Assembly: GCF_900176395.1 (NCBI RefSeq)
Contig: NZ_FWXL01000003.1
Span: 124,001 to 188,000 of the forward strand
DNA from: Novosphingobium sp. B1
GTDB lineage: Bacteria; Pseudomonadota; Alphaproteobacteria; Sphingomonadales; Sphingomonadaceae
Direction of reading: 5' to 3'
Length of the DNA: 64,000 bases
Made by a program: the position numbers and the translations under genes. Below the pieces are notes generated by a model. It was not told where the DNA came from. It saw only the letters and a program-made list of their open reading frames with translations, and searched no databases. Numbering within the stretch: the stretch's first letter is position 1; every line of letters begins with the position of its first letter. Shown here piece after piece: positions 1 through 10,367 of the stretch.

Positions 1-3
1 CAT
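1..3 (-). CDS. tsf: probable start codon of tsf (elongation factor Ts), rest outside window
   Basis: On the minus strand the last three bases of the window read ATG, preceded 8 bases upstream by AGGA, a good ribosome binding site. In nearly all bacteria tsf directly follows rpsB, which is the next gene upstream on this strand. Only the start codon lies inside the window, so identity rests on gene order and not on protein sequence. Confidence 0.45.
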
Positions 4-36
4 TGCGTTGATCCTTTATCTTGAAAACGTAAGGAA

Positions 37-115
37 GGCCGCAGCACTGCCGCGGCCCGTAATTTGCATCCGGGTCAGTCCGGTGACGGCCCGCACCTTG
101 CAGCGGGGCCGTCAC
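37..115 (-). promoter_or_regulatory. two hairpins in the rpsB-tsf spacer
   Basis: Two inverted repeats lie between the rpsB stop and the presumed tsf start. The larger pairs ten bases, GTGACGGCCC at 83-92 with GGGCCGTCAC at 106-115. The smaller pairs GGCCGC (37-42) with GCGGCC (52-57). Neither is followed by a clean U-run on the minus strand; only a loose T-rich stretch follows the second. They could be a partial terminator or an RNA-processing site that tunes tsf relative to rpsB. Confidence 0.45.
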
Positions 116-128
116 GCGAAAATCCGGA

Positions 129-887
129 TCAGGCTTCGGCCGTAGCTTCTTCAGCCAGCGGCTCGGCCATGGCGCCAAGGTCGGCGCCCGACGCGATAGC
201 AGCATCACGGCCGCCCTTGGTGGCAGCAGCGGCAACGGCTTCGCAGTACAGGCGGATGGCGCGGCTTGCGTCGTCGTTTGCCGGAACCGGGAAGGCGATG
301 CCGTCGGGCGAGACGTTCGAGTCGAGGATGGCGACGACCGGGATACCAAGGACGTTGGCTTCCTTGATCGCCAGCTCTTCCTTGTTGGCGTCGATCACGA
401 ACATGACGTCCGGAATGCCGCCCATGTCGCGGATGCCGCCCAGCGACAGCTCGAGCTTGTCACGCTCGCGGGTCAGCTGAAGGACTTCCTTCTTGGTCAG
501 ACCGGCGGTGTCGCCCGCCAGCTGCTCTTCGAGCGCCTTGAAGCGCTTGATCGAACCCGAGATGGTCTTCCAGTTGGTGAGCATGCCGCCCAGCCAGCGG
601 TGGTTGACGTAGTGCTGACCGGCAGCACGGGCAGCCTGCGCGATCGGCTCCTGAGCCTGGCGCTTGGTGCCGACGAACAGGACCTTGCCGCCTGCCTGCA
701 CGGTTGCCGAGATGAACTCGAGCGCGCGGGCGAACAGCGGAACGGTCTGCGACAGGTCGAGAATGTGGATGCCGTTGCGGGCGCCGAAGATGTACGGCTT
801 CATCCGCGGATTCCAGCGGTGGGTCTGGTGGCCGAAGTGGGCTCCGGCTTCGATAAGCTGATGCATCGAGACGACTGGTGCCGCCAT
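129..887 (-). CDS. rpsB: 30S ribosomal protein S2
   Basis: This is the 252-residue small-subunit protein S2, which joins late in 30S assembly and is needed for S1 binding. The N-terminus [21 protein letters not shown] and the segment [13 protein letters not shown] are hallmark S2 sequences; the TNWKT and [10 protein letters not shown] motifs follow. The start at 887 was chosen because GGAAAGGAAA lies just upstream and the protein then begins as in the family; a longer frame upstream adds 22 unrelated residues. The C-terminus is an acidic, alanine-rich tail. It would be the first gene of an rpsB-tsf operon leaving the window on the left. Confidence 0.98.
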   Translation of the reverse strand: MAAPVVSMHQLIEAGAHFGHQTHRWNPRMKPYIFGARNGIHILDLSQTVPLFARALEFISATVQAGGKVLFVGTKRQAQEPIAQAARAAGQHYVNHRWLGGMLTNWKTISGSIKRFKALEEQLAGDTAGLTKKEVLQLTRERDKLELSLGGIRDMGGIPDVMFVIDANKEELAIKEANVLGIPVVAILDSNVSPDGIAFPVPANDDASRAIRLYCEAVAAAATKGGRDAAIASGADLGAMAEPLAEEATAEA

Positions 888-1203
888 GGGTATTTCCTTT
901 CCGGTTGTGCCTCCGGGACGCTGGAACCGCTGCGGAGCTCCCGCTGGCGGCACCGGTGAAAGTGCATCCCGTGTGGATTGTCCGCTCCAACGACAGGCGA
1001 AATGCCGGTCGAATCCTCGCGAACGCGCCGCCCCTTAAAGCATCGGGGTGAGAAAATCCAGCATACATTTTTGTGGCCAGCACTTGAAGCGAAACGCCGG
1101 AGATTGATCCACGTTAGACCAACAGCGCACGAGAAATTGCTGCTTCAGATCAACAATTTGGCGGCAAAGCACGCCGATCCCGCACCCGTCTTGGCAAAAC
1201 TGC
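888..1203. other. non-coding stretch upstream of rpsB
   Basis: No credible gene is visible; the open frames here lack ribosome binding sites and G/C-rich third positions. On the minus strand it must contain the rpsB promoter and a leader of unknown length. The part nearest rpsB (about 900-960) is GC-rich and able to fold, which would fit an S2-responsive leader, but no specific leader motif was recognised. Confidence 0.5.
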
Positions 1204-1232
1204 TTGACCAAATGGAACAAAACAAGAACATT
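1204..1232 (+). promoter_or_regulatory. LexA (SOS) box within a promoter-like sequence
   Basis: GAAC at 1215-1218, seven bases, then GAAC at 1226-1229 is a perfect alphaproteobacterial LexA box (GTTC-N7-GTTC on the other strand). It sits between a -35-like TTGACC (1204-1209) and, after a 17-base spacer, a weak -10-like AACATT (1227-1232). That is a classic repressor position for rightward transcription toward the gene starting at 1356. The same box type occurs upstream of uvrA in this window. The box could also act leftward, but rpsB begins more than 300 bases away. Confidence 0.7.
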
Positions 1233-1288
1233 AGCTCCATATCCGAATCAGTCATCGGACAGTCAGGAACGATACTGCAATCCACAAG

Positions 1289-1297
1289 TTATCCACA
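1289..1297 (+). promoter_or_regulatory. perfect DnaA box
   Basis: TTATCCACA matches the DnaA box consensus exactly. A weaker copy (CAATCCACA) lies 12 bases upstream, at 1277-1285, in the same orientation. The pair sits between the LexA box and the start of the small membrane protein gene. A single perfect box can occur by chance, so a function in transcription control is only a suggestion. Confidence 0.4.
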
Positions 1298-1355
1298 GGC
1301 AAGATCCTAACGCTTCGTTAACTGGCGGATTTGGCAGAAGGCAAGGAAACATCCA

Positions 1356-1634
1356 ATGCTCGCTCTCGTTTGCACCATCGTCTTTGCGGCAACAGCAGCT
1401 TTCGCTGTGATTGCGATCATGTTGACGATGCAGGGGCGAAAAAGCCAGATTTCCGCACTTATCTCGGAATATCGCTCGCTCGAGCGCGATCGCGAGTTTC
1501 TTGCGCGCATCACCACGCATGAGGCGGAAGTTCACCGCTCGTTTGCGGCTCCGGCACTGCGCCGGAATGCTCGTCGCGTTATGAAGTCGGCGGAAGCGGC
1601 GCGGCGCGAGCGTGCGCTGCGCGTTGCCGCCTGA
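1356..1634 (+). CDS. small single-span membrane protein, candidate SOS-regulated
   Basis: A 92-residue protein with one N-terminal membrane helix (about residues 3-24) followed by a charged, probably helical cytoplasmic tail with regular arginine, glutamate and leucine spacing. No known family is recognised. The start follows AAGGAA with good spacing. It lies about 125 bases downstream of a perfect LexA box and close to a perfect DnaA box. Its last 56 bases overlap the end of pssA on the opposite strand. The architecture (short, one membrane span, SOS promoter) resembles SOS-induced division inhibitors such as Caulobacter SidA in general form only; no sequence similarity is claimed. Confidence 0.65.
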   Translation: MLALVCTIVFAATAAFAVIAIMLTMQGRKSQISALISEYRSLERDREFLARITTHEAEVHRSFAAPALRRNARRVMKSAEAARRERALRVAA

Positions 1635-2421
1635 CCTTGGCATAACGGAAAACGCCTAGCGGTATAAGCGCCATATAGACGATGCATATGCCCGAGAGCG
1701 TCAGCCAGGGCTCCGTCAAAAGCGCCACTGTTACCAGCCCCATAAGGGCAATCAGTTCAAGGCGGACACTGCGCCTCGGACGCAGTGACGTCCAGCTGAG
1801 CGTCGCGATGTTCGAAATCATCAGCAACGCGACCAGCACCAGCCAGGGTCCCACAAGCACCGGTTCCCTGAAAACCGGGTTGTCCGTCGCAATCCACAGG
1901 TAGAGCGGGAGGAAGGCCAACCCTGCTCCGACCGGTGCAGGCACGCCGGTCAGGAAGCCTGCAGACTTGTGCGGCTGATCCTCGACGTCGATACGGGCAT
2001 TGAACCGGGCAAGTCGGAGCGCGCAGGCGATCGCCACTGCCAGCGCCGCAAACCACCCCACGCGGGGCGCTTCCTGCAATGACCACAGGAACAGGATCAG
2101 CGCTGGCGCCACGCCAAACGAAACATTGTCGGCGAGACTGTCGAGTTCGGCGCCAAAGCGCGACTGTGCCTTCAGCAGCCGCGCAATCCGTCCGTCGATG
2201 CCATCGAGAAGTCCGGCTATGATCACGGCCGCGACCGCCTTGCGCCAGTCTTCGGCCACCTGCAGCGGGTCAGTGCCCGATGCCGCAGTCACGGCAAATC
2301 TGATCCCTGTAAGCCCGGAACATAGTGCTGCGGTCGTGATCGCATTGGGAGTCATCGCCCGCAATGTCAGTCCGCCGGGCAGGCGCCCTCTGCGCCGTGC
2401 GACGCGGTCGGCTTCGTTCAC
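1579..2421 (-). CDS. pssA: CDP-diacylglycerol-serine O-phosphatidyltransferase
   Basis: A 280-residue integral membrane enzyme that makes phosphatidylserine from CDP-diacylglycerol and serine, the first step to phosphatidylethanolamine. The CDP-alcohol phosphatidyltransferase motif D-G-x2-A-R-x8-G-x3-D-x3-D is complete at residues 76-98 (DGRIAR, then G90, D94 and D98). Several hydrophobic segments follow. The start codon overlaps the stop codon of psd by four bases (ATGA), so the two genes are translationally coupled in the order psd-pssA. The 3' end overlaps the convergent small membrane protein gene. Confidence 0.95.
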   Translation of the reverse strand: MNEADRVARRRGRLPGGLTLRAMTPNAITTAALCSGLTGIRFAVTAASGTDPLQVAEDWRKAVAAVIIAGLLDGIDGRIARLLKAQSRFGAELDSLADNVSFGVAPALILFLWSLQEAPRVGWFAALAVAIACALRLARFNARIDVEDQPHKSAGFLTGVPAPVGAGLAFLPLYLWIATDNPVFREPVLVGPWLVLVALLMISNIATLSWTSLRPRRSVRLELIALMGLVTVALLTEPWLTLSGICIVYMALIPLGVFRYAKVRRQRAAHARAAPLPPTS

Positions 2422-3176
2422 TGTCCGATCCCTTCGATCATGGGAGCCATGCCAATTTCGGCCAACACCGTTTCGCCTGCAACCATTGTCTGCCCGATGA
2501 TCACGCGCGGTTCGGTACCTGCTGGCAGATAGACATCCACCCTGCTGCCGAAACGAATGAGCCCGATCCGCTGCCCGCCTGCCACGATGTCGCCGCCTTT
2601 CACGAAGGGCACTATGCGGCGTGCAACGAGTCCTGCAATCTGCGTGAAGCCCACTTGCAGCCCGTCGCTGCGCTCCACGAGGAAGTGCTGACGCTCATTC
2701 TCCTCGCTCGCTTTGTCGAGATCGGCGTTGATGAAGCGACCAGGGATATAGACCACGCGACGGATCGTGCCGCCGATCGGCGACCGGTTGATGTGCGCGT
2801 CGAACACCGACATGAAAATCGATACCCGCGTGACCGGGTCGGGAGACATGCCACGTACGCCGCTGCCGTCGTCTGCGCAAAGCTCGCGCGGTGGGGCGAC
2901 CTTCTGAATCAGCGTCACGATCCCGTCAGCCGGGGAAACGATCACGCGCTCGTCGCGCGGCGTGACACGCACAGGATCGCGGAAGAACGCGACAACCCCG
3001 AGTGTAAGAAACGCCAGCGGCCAGGCAATTGTCTCCCAGGCCATGACGGCAGCGCCAACACTCAGCACACCGGTTATCAGCGCGAACTTGCGGCCTTCGG
3101 GATGAACGGATGGCCAGGACCATCCGGCGGAACCGCGGCCACGATTATCGAGAATTTCTCCGGACATCATGCCCAT
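2418..3176 (-). CDS. psd: phosphatidylserine decarboxylase proenzyme
   Basis: A 252-residue membrane-associated enzyme that decarboxylates phosphatidylserine to phosphatidylethanolamine using a pyruvoyl group made by self-cleavage. It is the short bacterial type. The cleavage region reads [12 protein letters not shown], with the G210-S211 bond the expected cut site. Conserved FFRDP, VSPADG and FDAHINRSP segments are present, and an N-terminal hydrophobic stretch (about residues 31-65) anchors it. It is followed by pssA with a four-base overlap. Three methionines lie within the first four codons, so the exact start is uncertain by a few residues. Confidence 0.95.
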   Translation of the reverse strand: MGMMSGEILDNRGRGSAGWSWPSVHPEGRKFALITGVLSVGAAVMAWETIAWPLAFLTLGVVAFFRDPVRVTPRDERVIVSPADGIVTLIQKVAPPRELCADDGSGVRGMSPDPVTRVSIFMSVFDAHINRSPIGGTIRRVVYIPGRFINADLDKASEENERQHFLVERSDGLQVGFTQIAGLVARRIVPFVKGGDIVAGGQRIGLIRFGSRVDVYLPAGTEPRVIIGQTMVAGETVLAEIGMAPMIEGIGQ

Positions 3177-3218
3177 CTAGGCGTTGGCAGCCGCAGGGAC
3201 AAGCAAAGTTGCCGCAGC

Positions 3219-4070
3219 TTATCCCGCTTTGACCCGGGCCGGCGGCATGACGTGCCTCAGGAACGCCAGCACCGCAGCGTTGAACAGGTCGTTGCGATCA
3301 CCGGCCACCATGTGCCCGGCATCTCCGATATCCGCTATTTCCAGGCGATTGATCCGGCGTGCGAGATCGGCGACGCCTTCATCCGTGACAATATCCGACT
3401 TCATCCCGCGCACGAGCAATGTTGGCACTGTTTCCGTCCACGCCGCCCCGTCCAGCATGCGAGCGATATCGCCGTGGTCTCGCCCGCCACTCAGGAAGCG
3501 CGGGTCCCAATGCCAGCGGAAGCGACCATCCGCCCCCTCTCGCAGGTTCTTGCGCAGACCGTCAAGCCGCTCGGGCCGGGGCCGGTCGGGATAGTAGGCC
3601 GCAATCGCATCGGCGACTTCTCCAAGAGTGGCGAAGCCATCCGGGCTGGCAGTCATGAAGCTGATGATGCGCTCCACCCCCTCCGGGGCAAGTTGCGCCA
3701 CGACGTCGACCAGCACGATCGCGTCGGGCACCGTACCAGCGCAAGCGGCCGCCATGGCCGAGAGGCCGCCCAGCGAGGCGCCAACGTAAGCAACCGGCCC
3801 TCGGGCATGCTCCGCGACGCACGACAGGTCTGCAGCCCGCCGCGCCAGCGAATAGTTGCCATCAGGCTCCCAGTCGCTTTCGCCATGACCCAGCAGGTCA
3901 TAATTGATGACGTGATAACCAGCCTCGGACAATTCATGCCCCGCACGATCCCAGCTGTGCCTGGTCTGCCCTCCGCCATGGCCAAGGATTACCGAAGGCG
4001 CGCCAGGCTCGCCCAATTCGTCAGCAACGACGTGCAGACCACCTGCTACGGGAATGCGGAGCGTTCTCAT
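3219..4070 (-). CDS. alpha/beta-fold hydrolase
   Basis: A 283-residue single-domain alpha/beta hydrolase of unknown substrate. The HGGG oxyanion motif is at residues 31-34, the nucleophile elbow GASLGG places the serine at residue 99, and the catalytic histidine is in GDAGHMVAGD near the C-terminus. It resembles peroxidase- and esterase-type hydrolases of general metabolism. The start at 4070 has AAGG eight bases upstream; an upstream methionine adding six residues is less well supported. It lies 42 bases upstream of psd on the same strand and could be co-transcribed with psd-pssA, although a phospholipid role is not indicated by sequence. Confidence 0.85.
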   Translation of the reverse strand: MRTLRIPVAGGLHVVADELGEPGAPSVILGHGGGQTRHSWDRAGHELSEAGYHVINYDLLGHGESDWEPDGNYSLARRAADLSCVAEHARGPVAYVGASLGGLSAMAAACAGTVPDAIVLVDVVAQLAPEGVERIISFMTASPDGFATLGEVADAIAAYYPDRPRPERLDGLRKNLREGADGRFRWHWDPRFLSGGRDHGDIARMLDGAAWTETVPTLLVRGMKSDIVTDEGVADLARRINRLEIADIGDAGHMVAGDRNDLFNAAVLAFLRHVMPPARVKAG

Positions 4071-4161
4071 GCTCGCAGCCTTGCCCAAGACAGGGCAGTG
4101 GGCAACCCGATTTTAATTGCCCGATTAGGGCTGGCACTTCGCTTCGGGGAAGAAGCAGCGG

Positions 4162-4247
4162 TGGTGGACAGGGCTAGATTCGAACTAGCGTACGCTTGCG
4201 CGGGCAGATTTACAGTCTGCTGCCTTTAACCACTCGGCCACCTGTCC
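4162..4247 (-). tRNA. tRNA-Tyr (GTA)
   Basis: An 86-base class II tRNA read on the minus strand. It starts GGACAGG and ends CCTGTCCACCA, so the acceptor stem is perfectly paired and CCA is encoded. The anticodon loop CTGTAAA gives GTA. A long variable arm follows, as expected for bacterial tRNA-Tyr, and the T-loop is TTCGAAT. It is divergent from rlmB. Confidence 0.97.
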
Positions 4248-4422
4248 ACACCAGTGCTGCCGGTGCCGGTTCTTCCCGAAGAAAGAGCCGATTTTTGATG
4301 GCCTCCGAAGAGACCGTCCGGCCGAGAGGCGGCCCCTTTGGCGAAGGGAGACTTGCCTGTCAATGGGCAGGCTGGCATGCGCGGCACGAATTTTTCAACA
4401 AGCTTGCAGAAAAGGTCTCCCC

Positions 4423-5238
4423 ATGCCCCGCAATGACGATCAACCGAAGGGCCGTGCGCTGCGTGGCCGCGCCGGCCGCAACAAGGGCGGCCGTGGCTCG
4501 GGCCGGGGCAGCGCGGGCGCAATCCGCCTGTGGGGGCGCCACGCCATCGAGGCTGCGCTGACCAATCCCAACCGCGATGCAAAAAAGCTCTGGGGCACGC
4601 GTGAAGCCATTCAAGCCATGCTCGACGATCACGATGCAGAACTGCCTGCATCGCTGCCGGTTGAGTACGCACAGGCTGCAGACCTTGCCCGGCTCGTCGC
4701 CAAGGACGCTCCCCATCAGGGCCTCGTGCTCGATTGCGCCCCGCTCGATGAGGTCGCACTCGACGATATTCTCGACGAATCGGAAGGCCGCACCATTGTC
4801 GTGCTCGATTCGGTCACTGATCCGCACAATGTGGGCGCGATTCTGCGATCGTGCGCCGCCTTCGATGTCGCCGCGCTCGTCACGCAGGATCGGCACGCGC
4901 CGCCCGAATCGGGCACGCTTGCCAAGTCGGCGTCGGGCGCACTCGAGATCGTGCCATGGGTCCGCGTGGTGAACCTGTCGCGTGCTCTCGAGCGCATGAG
5001 CGAGGAAGGCTACTGGCGCATCGGCCTCGATGGCGATGGCAAGGCAGTGTTTCCCTCAGCCCTGCCCAAGGGGCCGGTAGTGATCGTGCTTGGCGCCGAA
5101 GGTGAAGGCCTGCGCCACAATGTCGCGCAGCACTGCGATGCAATTGCGCGCCTGCCGATTGCTTCGGCGATCGAAAGCCTTAACGTATCGAACGCCGCGG
5201 CCATAGCGCTCTACGCGGTCGCCACGCGCGAGGGATAA
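4423..5238 (+). CDS. rlmB: TrmH-family 23S rRNA (guanosine 2'-O) methyltransferase
   Basis: A 271-residue SpoU/TrmH-class methyltransferase. All three class motifs are present: DSVTDPHNVGAILRSCAAF, VIVLGAEGEGLR and LPIASAIESLNVSNAAAIALY-like, which form the knotted SAM site. A basic, glycine-rich N-terminal tail (to about residue 32) precedes a substrate-binding domain. RlmB methylates G2251 of 23S rRNA in E. coli; the exact target here is assigned by family. The start at 4423 has AAAAGG seven bases upstream; a longer frame has no such site. The lipoprotein gene follows after 18 bases. Confidence 0.92.
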   Translation: MPRNDDQPKGRALRGRAGRNKGGRGSGRGSAGAIRLWGRHAIEAALTNPNRDAKKLWGTREAIQAMLDDHDAELPASLPVEYAQAADLARLVAKDAPHQGLVLDCAPLDEVALDDILDESEGRTIVVLDSVTDPHNVGAILRSCAAFDVAALVTQDRHAPPESGTLAKSASGALEIVPWVRVVNLSRALERMSEEGYWRIGLDGDGKAVFPSALPKGPVVIVLGAEGEGLRHNVAQHCDAIARLPIASAIESLNVSNAAAIALYAVATREG

Positions 5239-5256
5239 CCGGTTCAGGAGGGGCAG

Positions 5257-6117
5257 ATGCGGCGTACTTGGACTTTGGCGGCAATAACGGCTGCCACCCT
5301 GCTCCTTGCTGGCTGTTTGCTCCTCCCCGGCCGTTTCGCCTCGGCCATCGACTTGCGCAAGGACGGCGCTTTCAGCTTCAGCTACAAGGGCGAGATCCAC
5401 GTGCTCGCCCTGTCGAAGCTTGCCGAGGAAGAGCGCAACCGCAAGGCCGAGACCGCGGTTTTCGAACCAACGACCTGCTACGACGAAGATACCGGCGACG
5501 AACGCCCCTGCACGGCTGACGAACTAGCCAAGCAGAAGCAGAGCTGGGAAGAAGACGTCGCCGCCAGCAAGGCTGCGGCAGCGGAAAAGAAGAAGTCCGA
5601 CGATCAGATGGCCAAGGCCATGCTCGGTGGCATCGATCCGTCAGATCCGCGCGCCGCCAAGGAGTTTGCCGACCGTCTGCGCCGCCAGAAGGGCTGGAAG
5701 TCGGTCATCGACAAGGGCGATGGCAAGTTCGAGGTGGAGTATGCGATCAGCGGCAAGCTGACCCACGATTTCAGCTTTCCCACGGTCGAGAAGCTGCCGA
5801 TGGTCATGCCTTTCGTCACCCTGATCCCCCGCTCCGACGGCAGCGTGCGGATAGATGCACCGGCCTTTGCCGCAGGCGCGGGCAACTCGCCCATGATGGG
5901 CATGGCGGCCCTGGCAGCCGATGAGAACGGCGACAAGGCAGGCAGCGACGGCGCGCCAGTGCTCGATGGCGTGTTGACGCTGACCACGGATGGCGAAATT
6001 CTCGCCAACAACACCGATGAAGGCCCTGCCGCATCTGCCGCAGGCAAGATCCTTACCTGGACGGTCAATGCGCGCACCAAGGACGCGCCCACCGCCCTCA
6101 TCCGCATCAACCCATAG
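5257..6117 (+). CDS. hypothetical lipoprotein
   Basis: A 286-residue protein of unknown function. It begins with a lipoprotein signal peptide ending in the lipobox LLLAGC (Cys20), so it should be anchored in the outer or inner membrane facing the periplasm. A lysine/alanine/glutamate-rich, helical stretch spans about residues 95-120. The rest is a mix of beta-like segments without recognisable catalytic motifs. It lies 18 bases after rlmB and ends in a shared bidirectional terminator, so the two genes probably form an operon. A GAGG-like ribosome binding site precedes the start. Confidence 0.8.
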   Translation: MRRTWTLAAITAATLLLAGCLLLPGRFASAIDLRKDGAFSFSYKGEIHVLALSKLAEEERNRKAETAVFEPTTCYDEDTGDERPCTADELAKQKQSWEEDVAASKAAAAEKKKSDDQMAKAMLGGIDPSDPRAAKEFADRLRRQKGWKSVIDKGDGKFEVEYAISGKLTHDFSFPTVEKLPMVMPFVTLIPRSDGSVRIDAPAFAAGAGNSPMMGMAALAADENGDKAGSDGAPVLDGVLTLTTDGEILANNTDEGPAASAAGKILTWTVNARTKDAPTALIRINP

Positions 6118-6120
6118 AAA

Positions 6121-6151
6121 AGCCGCGCCGGTCACTGGGACCGGCGCGGCT
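6121..6151. terminator. bidirectional intrinsic terminator
   Basis: A perfect 13-base stem AGCCGCGCCGGTC (6121-6133) pairs with 6139-6151 around a five-base loop. On the minus strand it is followed by TTTTCT, a proper U-run for ending the HU transcript. On the plus strand the run is weak, but the hairpin lies directly after the lipoprotein stop and may stop both transcripts. Confidence 0.8.
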
Positions 6152-6201
6152 TCGAACTCGGGCTGCCGTAGGCTATCTAGCCTTGGGCAATCAGCCGGCG
6201 A

Positions 6202-6474
6202 TCAGTTGACCGCATCCTTCAGGCCCTTGCCGGCCTTGAACTTGGGCTGTGCCGATGCCTTGATCGACATCGGTTCGCCAGTGCGCGGGTTGCGGCCCGT
6301 GGAGGCCTTGCGCTTGGCTACGGAGAAAGTGCCGAAGCCGACCAGGCGCACTTCGTCGCCCTTTGCCAGCGCACCGGAGATCGATTCGAAAACGGCTTCC
6401 ACAGCCTTGGTCGCATCGCCCTTCGACAGGCCGCTGACATCGGCGACAGCGCCGATCAGATCGTTCTTGTTCAT
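6202..6474 (-). CDS. hup: HU family DNA-binding protein
   Basis: A 90-residue nucleoid protein that bends and compacts DNA without strong sequence preference. It starts MNKNDLIGAVADVSGLSK and contains the signature GFGTFSVAKRKASTGRNPRTGE, whose arm carries the intercalating proline. Length and sequence are exactly those of HU-beta/HupB proteins. It lies downstream of lon on the same strand but more than 200 bases away, so it probably has its own promoter in that gap. The terminator at 6121-6151 ends it. Confidence 0.97.
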   Translation of the reverse strand: MNKNDLIGAVADVSGLSKGDATKAVEAVFESISGALAKGDEVRLVGFGTFSVAKRKASTGRNPRTGEPMSIKASAQPKFKAGKGLKDAVN

Positions 6475-6684
6475 TTGCGGAACCCCCTAAGTCTTTGTCT
6501 TGGGTTTGATTTAATTGAGTCGCCTTTCGGGTGGCCGAAACAGAAACCAGAAACATTCGACTGTCAAAGGTTTAAGCGGTGGATTGAACGCAAAAGCACG
6601 GGTTTGTAGCAGAGACCGTGTCCGAAACGACGCAAGGGGCAGCGCGTCTGGCGCCACCCCTTGCTCAAATCGGCCAAGACAGGC

Positions 6685-9090
<2,406 letters not shown>

Positions 9091-9295
9091 GGGCACTTCG
9101 TTTCCGTCCTGCCGGGCACGCCGCCCGGCGCTTTCCCGGGATATGGGGTTCCCCTGCCCTTGTCGCAATGGTCGGGATGCGATCGGCTGTGGAACAACGC
9201 ATCATCTGAAGCCCGGAGCGGCGCAATAAGCGTAAACGCAATGTTAGGTATAAGCCCGCATTGGTCTACCCGGCCGAAAAGGATTCACCGACCAT

Positions 9296-10330
9296 ATGCT
9301 GCGTACAAGGACGACGTTGGTGGTAGGCGCGGGCGCAAGCGCCGAACTGCAATTTCCGTCCAATGCCGAACTGCTTGCCCGCATCATCCAGGGCTTCGAC
9401 TTCAAGCGTGCCGGGTCCGAAAGCTCGACCCGTGACGGCCAGTTGCTGCTGCGAAATGTCTACAAGCTGGCCGAACGCCTGAACAAGCCGGTCGAGGAAG
9501 TGGCCGCCGCCACCGAACGCCTGCGCAATGCCTGCCGGCTCGGCCGCTCCATCGATACCGTCCTTGAACAGTACGATCACGATCCCCTGGTGCTCGCCTG
9601 CGGCAAGCTCGCGATTGCCTATTTCATCGGACAGGCCGAATCCCGTTCCAGTCTCAAGGACGCACCGCGCGTCGAAGGCGAATTGCCGTTGCAGGGGAAA
9701 GTTGCCGAATACTGGATCTACCAGCTCGGCCAGCTCATCACCTCCGGCGTGCCCCGCAGCCGTATCGGCAATGCGCTGGAGCAGATCACCATCATCAACT
9801 TCAACTACGACCGCTCGGTCTAGCATTTCCTGCCCTTCGCGCTGGTCATGGCCTATGGCATCGATCTCAAGGAAGCTCAGCGCGTCATCGCAGAGAAGCT
9901 TGATGTGATACACCCCCACGGGACGATCGACCGACTGCCTTGGCAGCGTGGTGATGCTCCGCAAGCGGATTGGGGCGTGGAGCAGCCATGGAACATCCAT
10001 GCGATCGCCACGAACCTCAAATCCCTGGCCGAGCGCCGTACCGACCGCAATGCCTTGCGCGATGTGCGTGTCGCCGTGGCCAATGCCAAGCGGCTTGTCT
10101 TCCTGGGCTTCGGCTTTCAGCCGCAGAACGTCGATCTGCTATTCGAAAACACGCTGTCGCATAATCCCGAGGTGCTGATCTCGACATACGGCATGAGCCA
10201 AGGCAACGCGGCAACCGTCGCGCATATGATGAAACGCCTCGCCGGCCTCGAAAGTGCTGACCTGCTGATGCTCTCGCCCGGCAAGGCCTGGGAAATCCTG
10301 CGCGACTACTCTCTTCTGCTTGAAAGCTGA
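9296..10330 (+). pseudogene. SIR2-like domain protein gene with an in-frame amber codon
   Basis: The frame encodes a SIR2_2-type protein of about 343 residues. The N-terminal NAD-fold start TTLVVGAGASAELQFPSN is intact, and the C-terminal half has HPHGTIDRLPW and VFLGFGFQPQNVDLL, both typical. A TAG codon at 9821-9823 splits it after INFNYDRSV; the same frame continues with HFLPFALVMAYG. Relatives typically have glutamate here (NYDRS-E-HF), so a GAG to TAG change is the simplest explanation. SIR2-like proteins often act as NAD-consuming effectors in anti-phage systems, but this stand-alone gene has no partner beside it. A restart at 9848 would give only the C-terminal half. Confidence 0.75.
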
Positions 10331-10367
10331 TCTGGCGCCAACCCGGAAGCGATTTGCGCCGCAAGCC

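Noticed and set aside
1035..1220. Possible leftward 61-residue peptide starting inside the LexA box
   Set aside because: Its start codon would be part of the box, there is no ribosome binding site, and codon use is poor.
9821..9823. Programmed amber readthrough in the SIR2-like gene
   Set aside because: TAG is used as an ordinary stop by other genes in the window, and nothing around the codon suggests a readthrough signal; kept only as a low-probability alternative.
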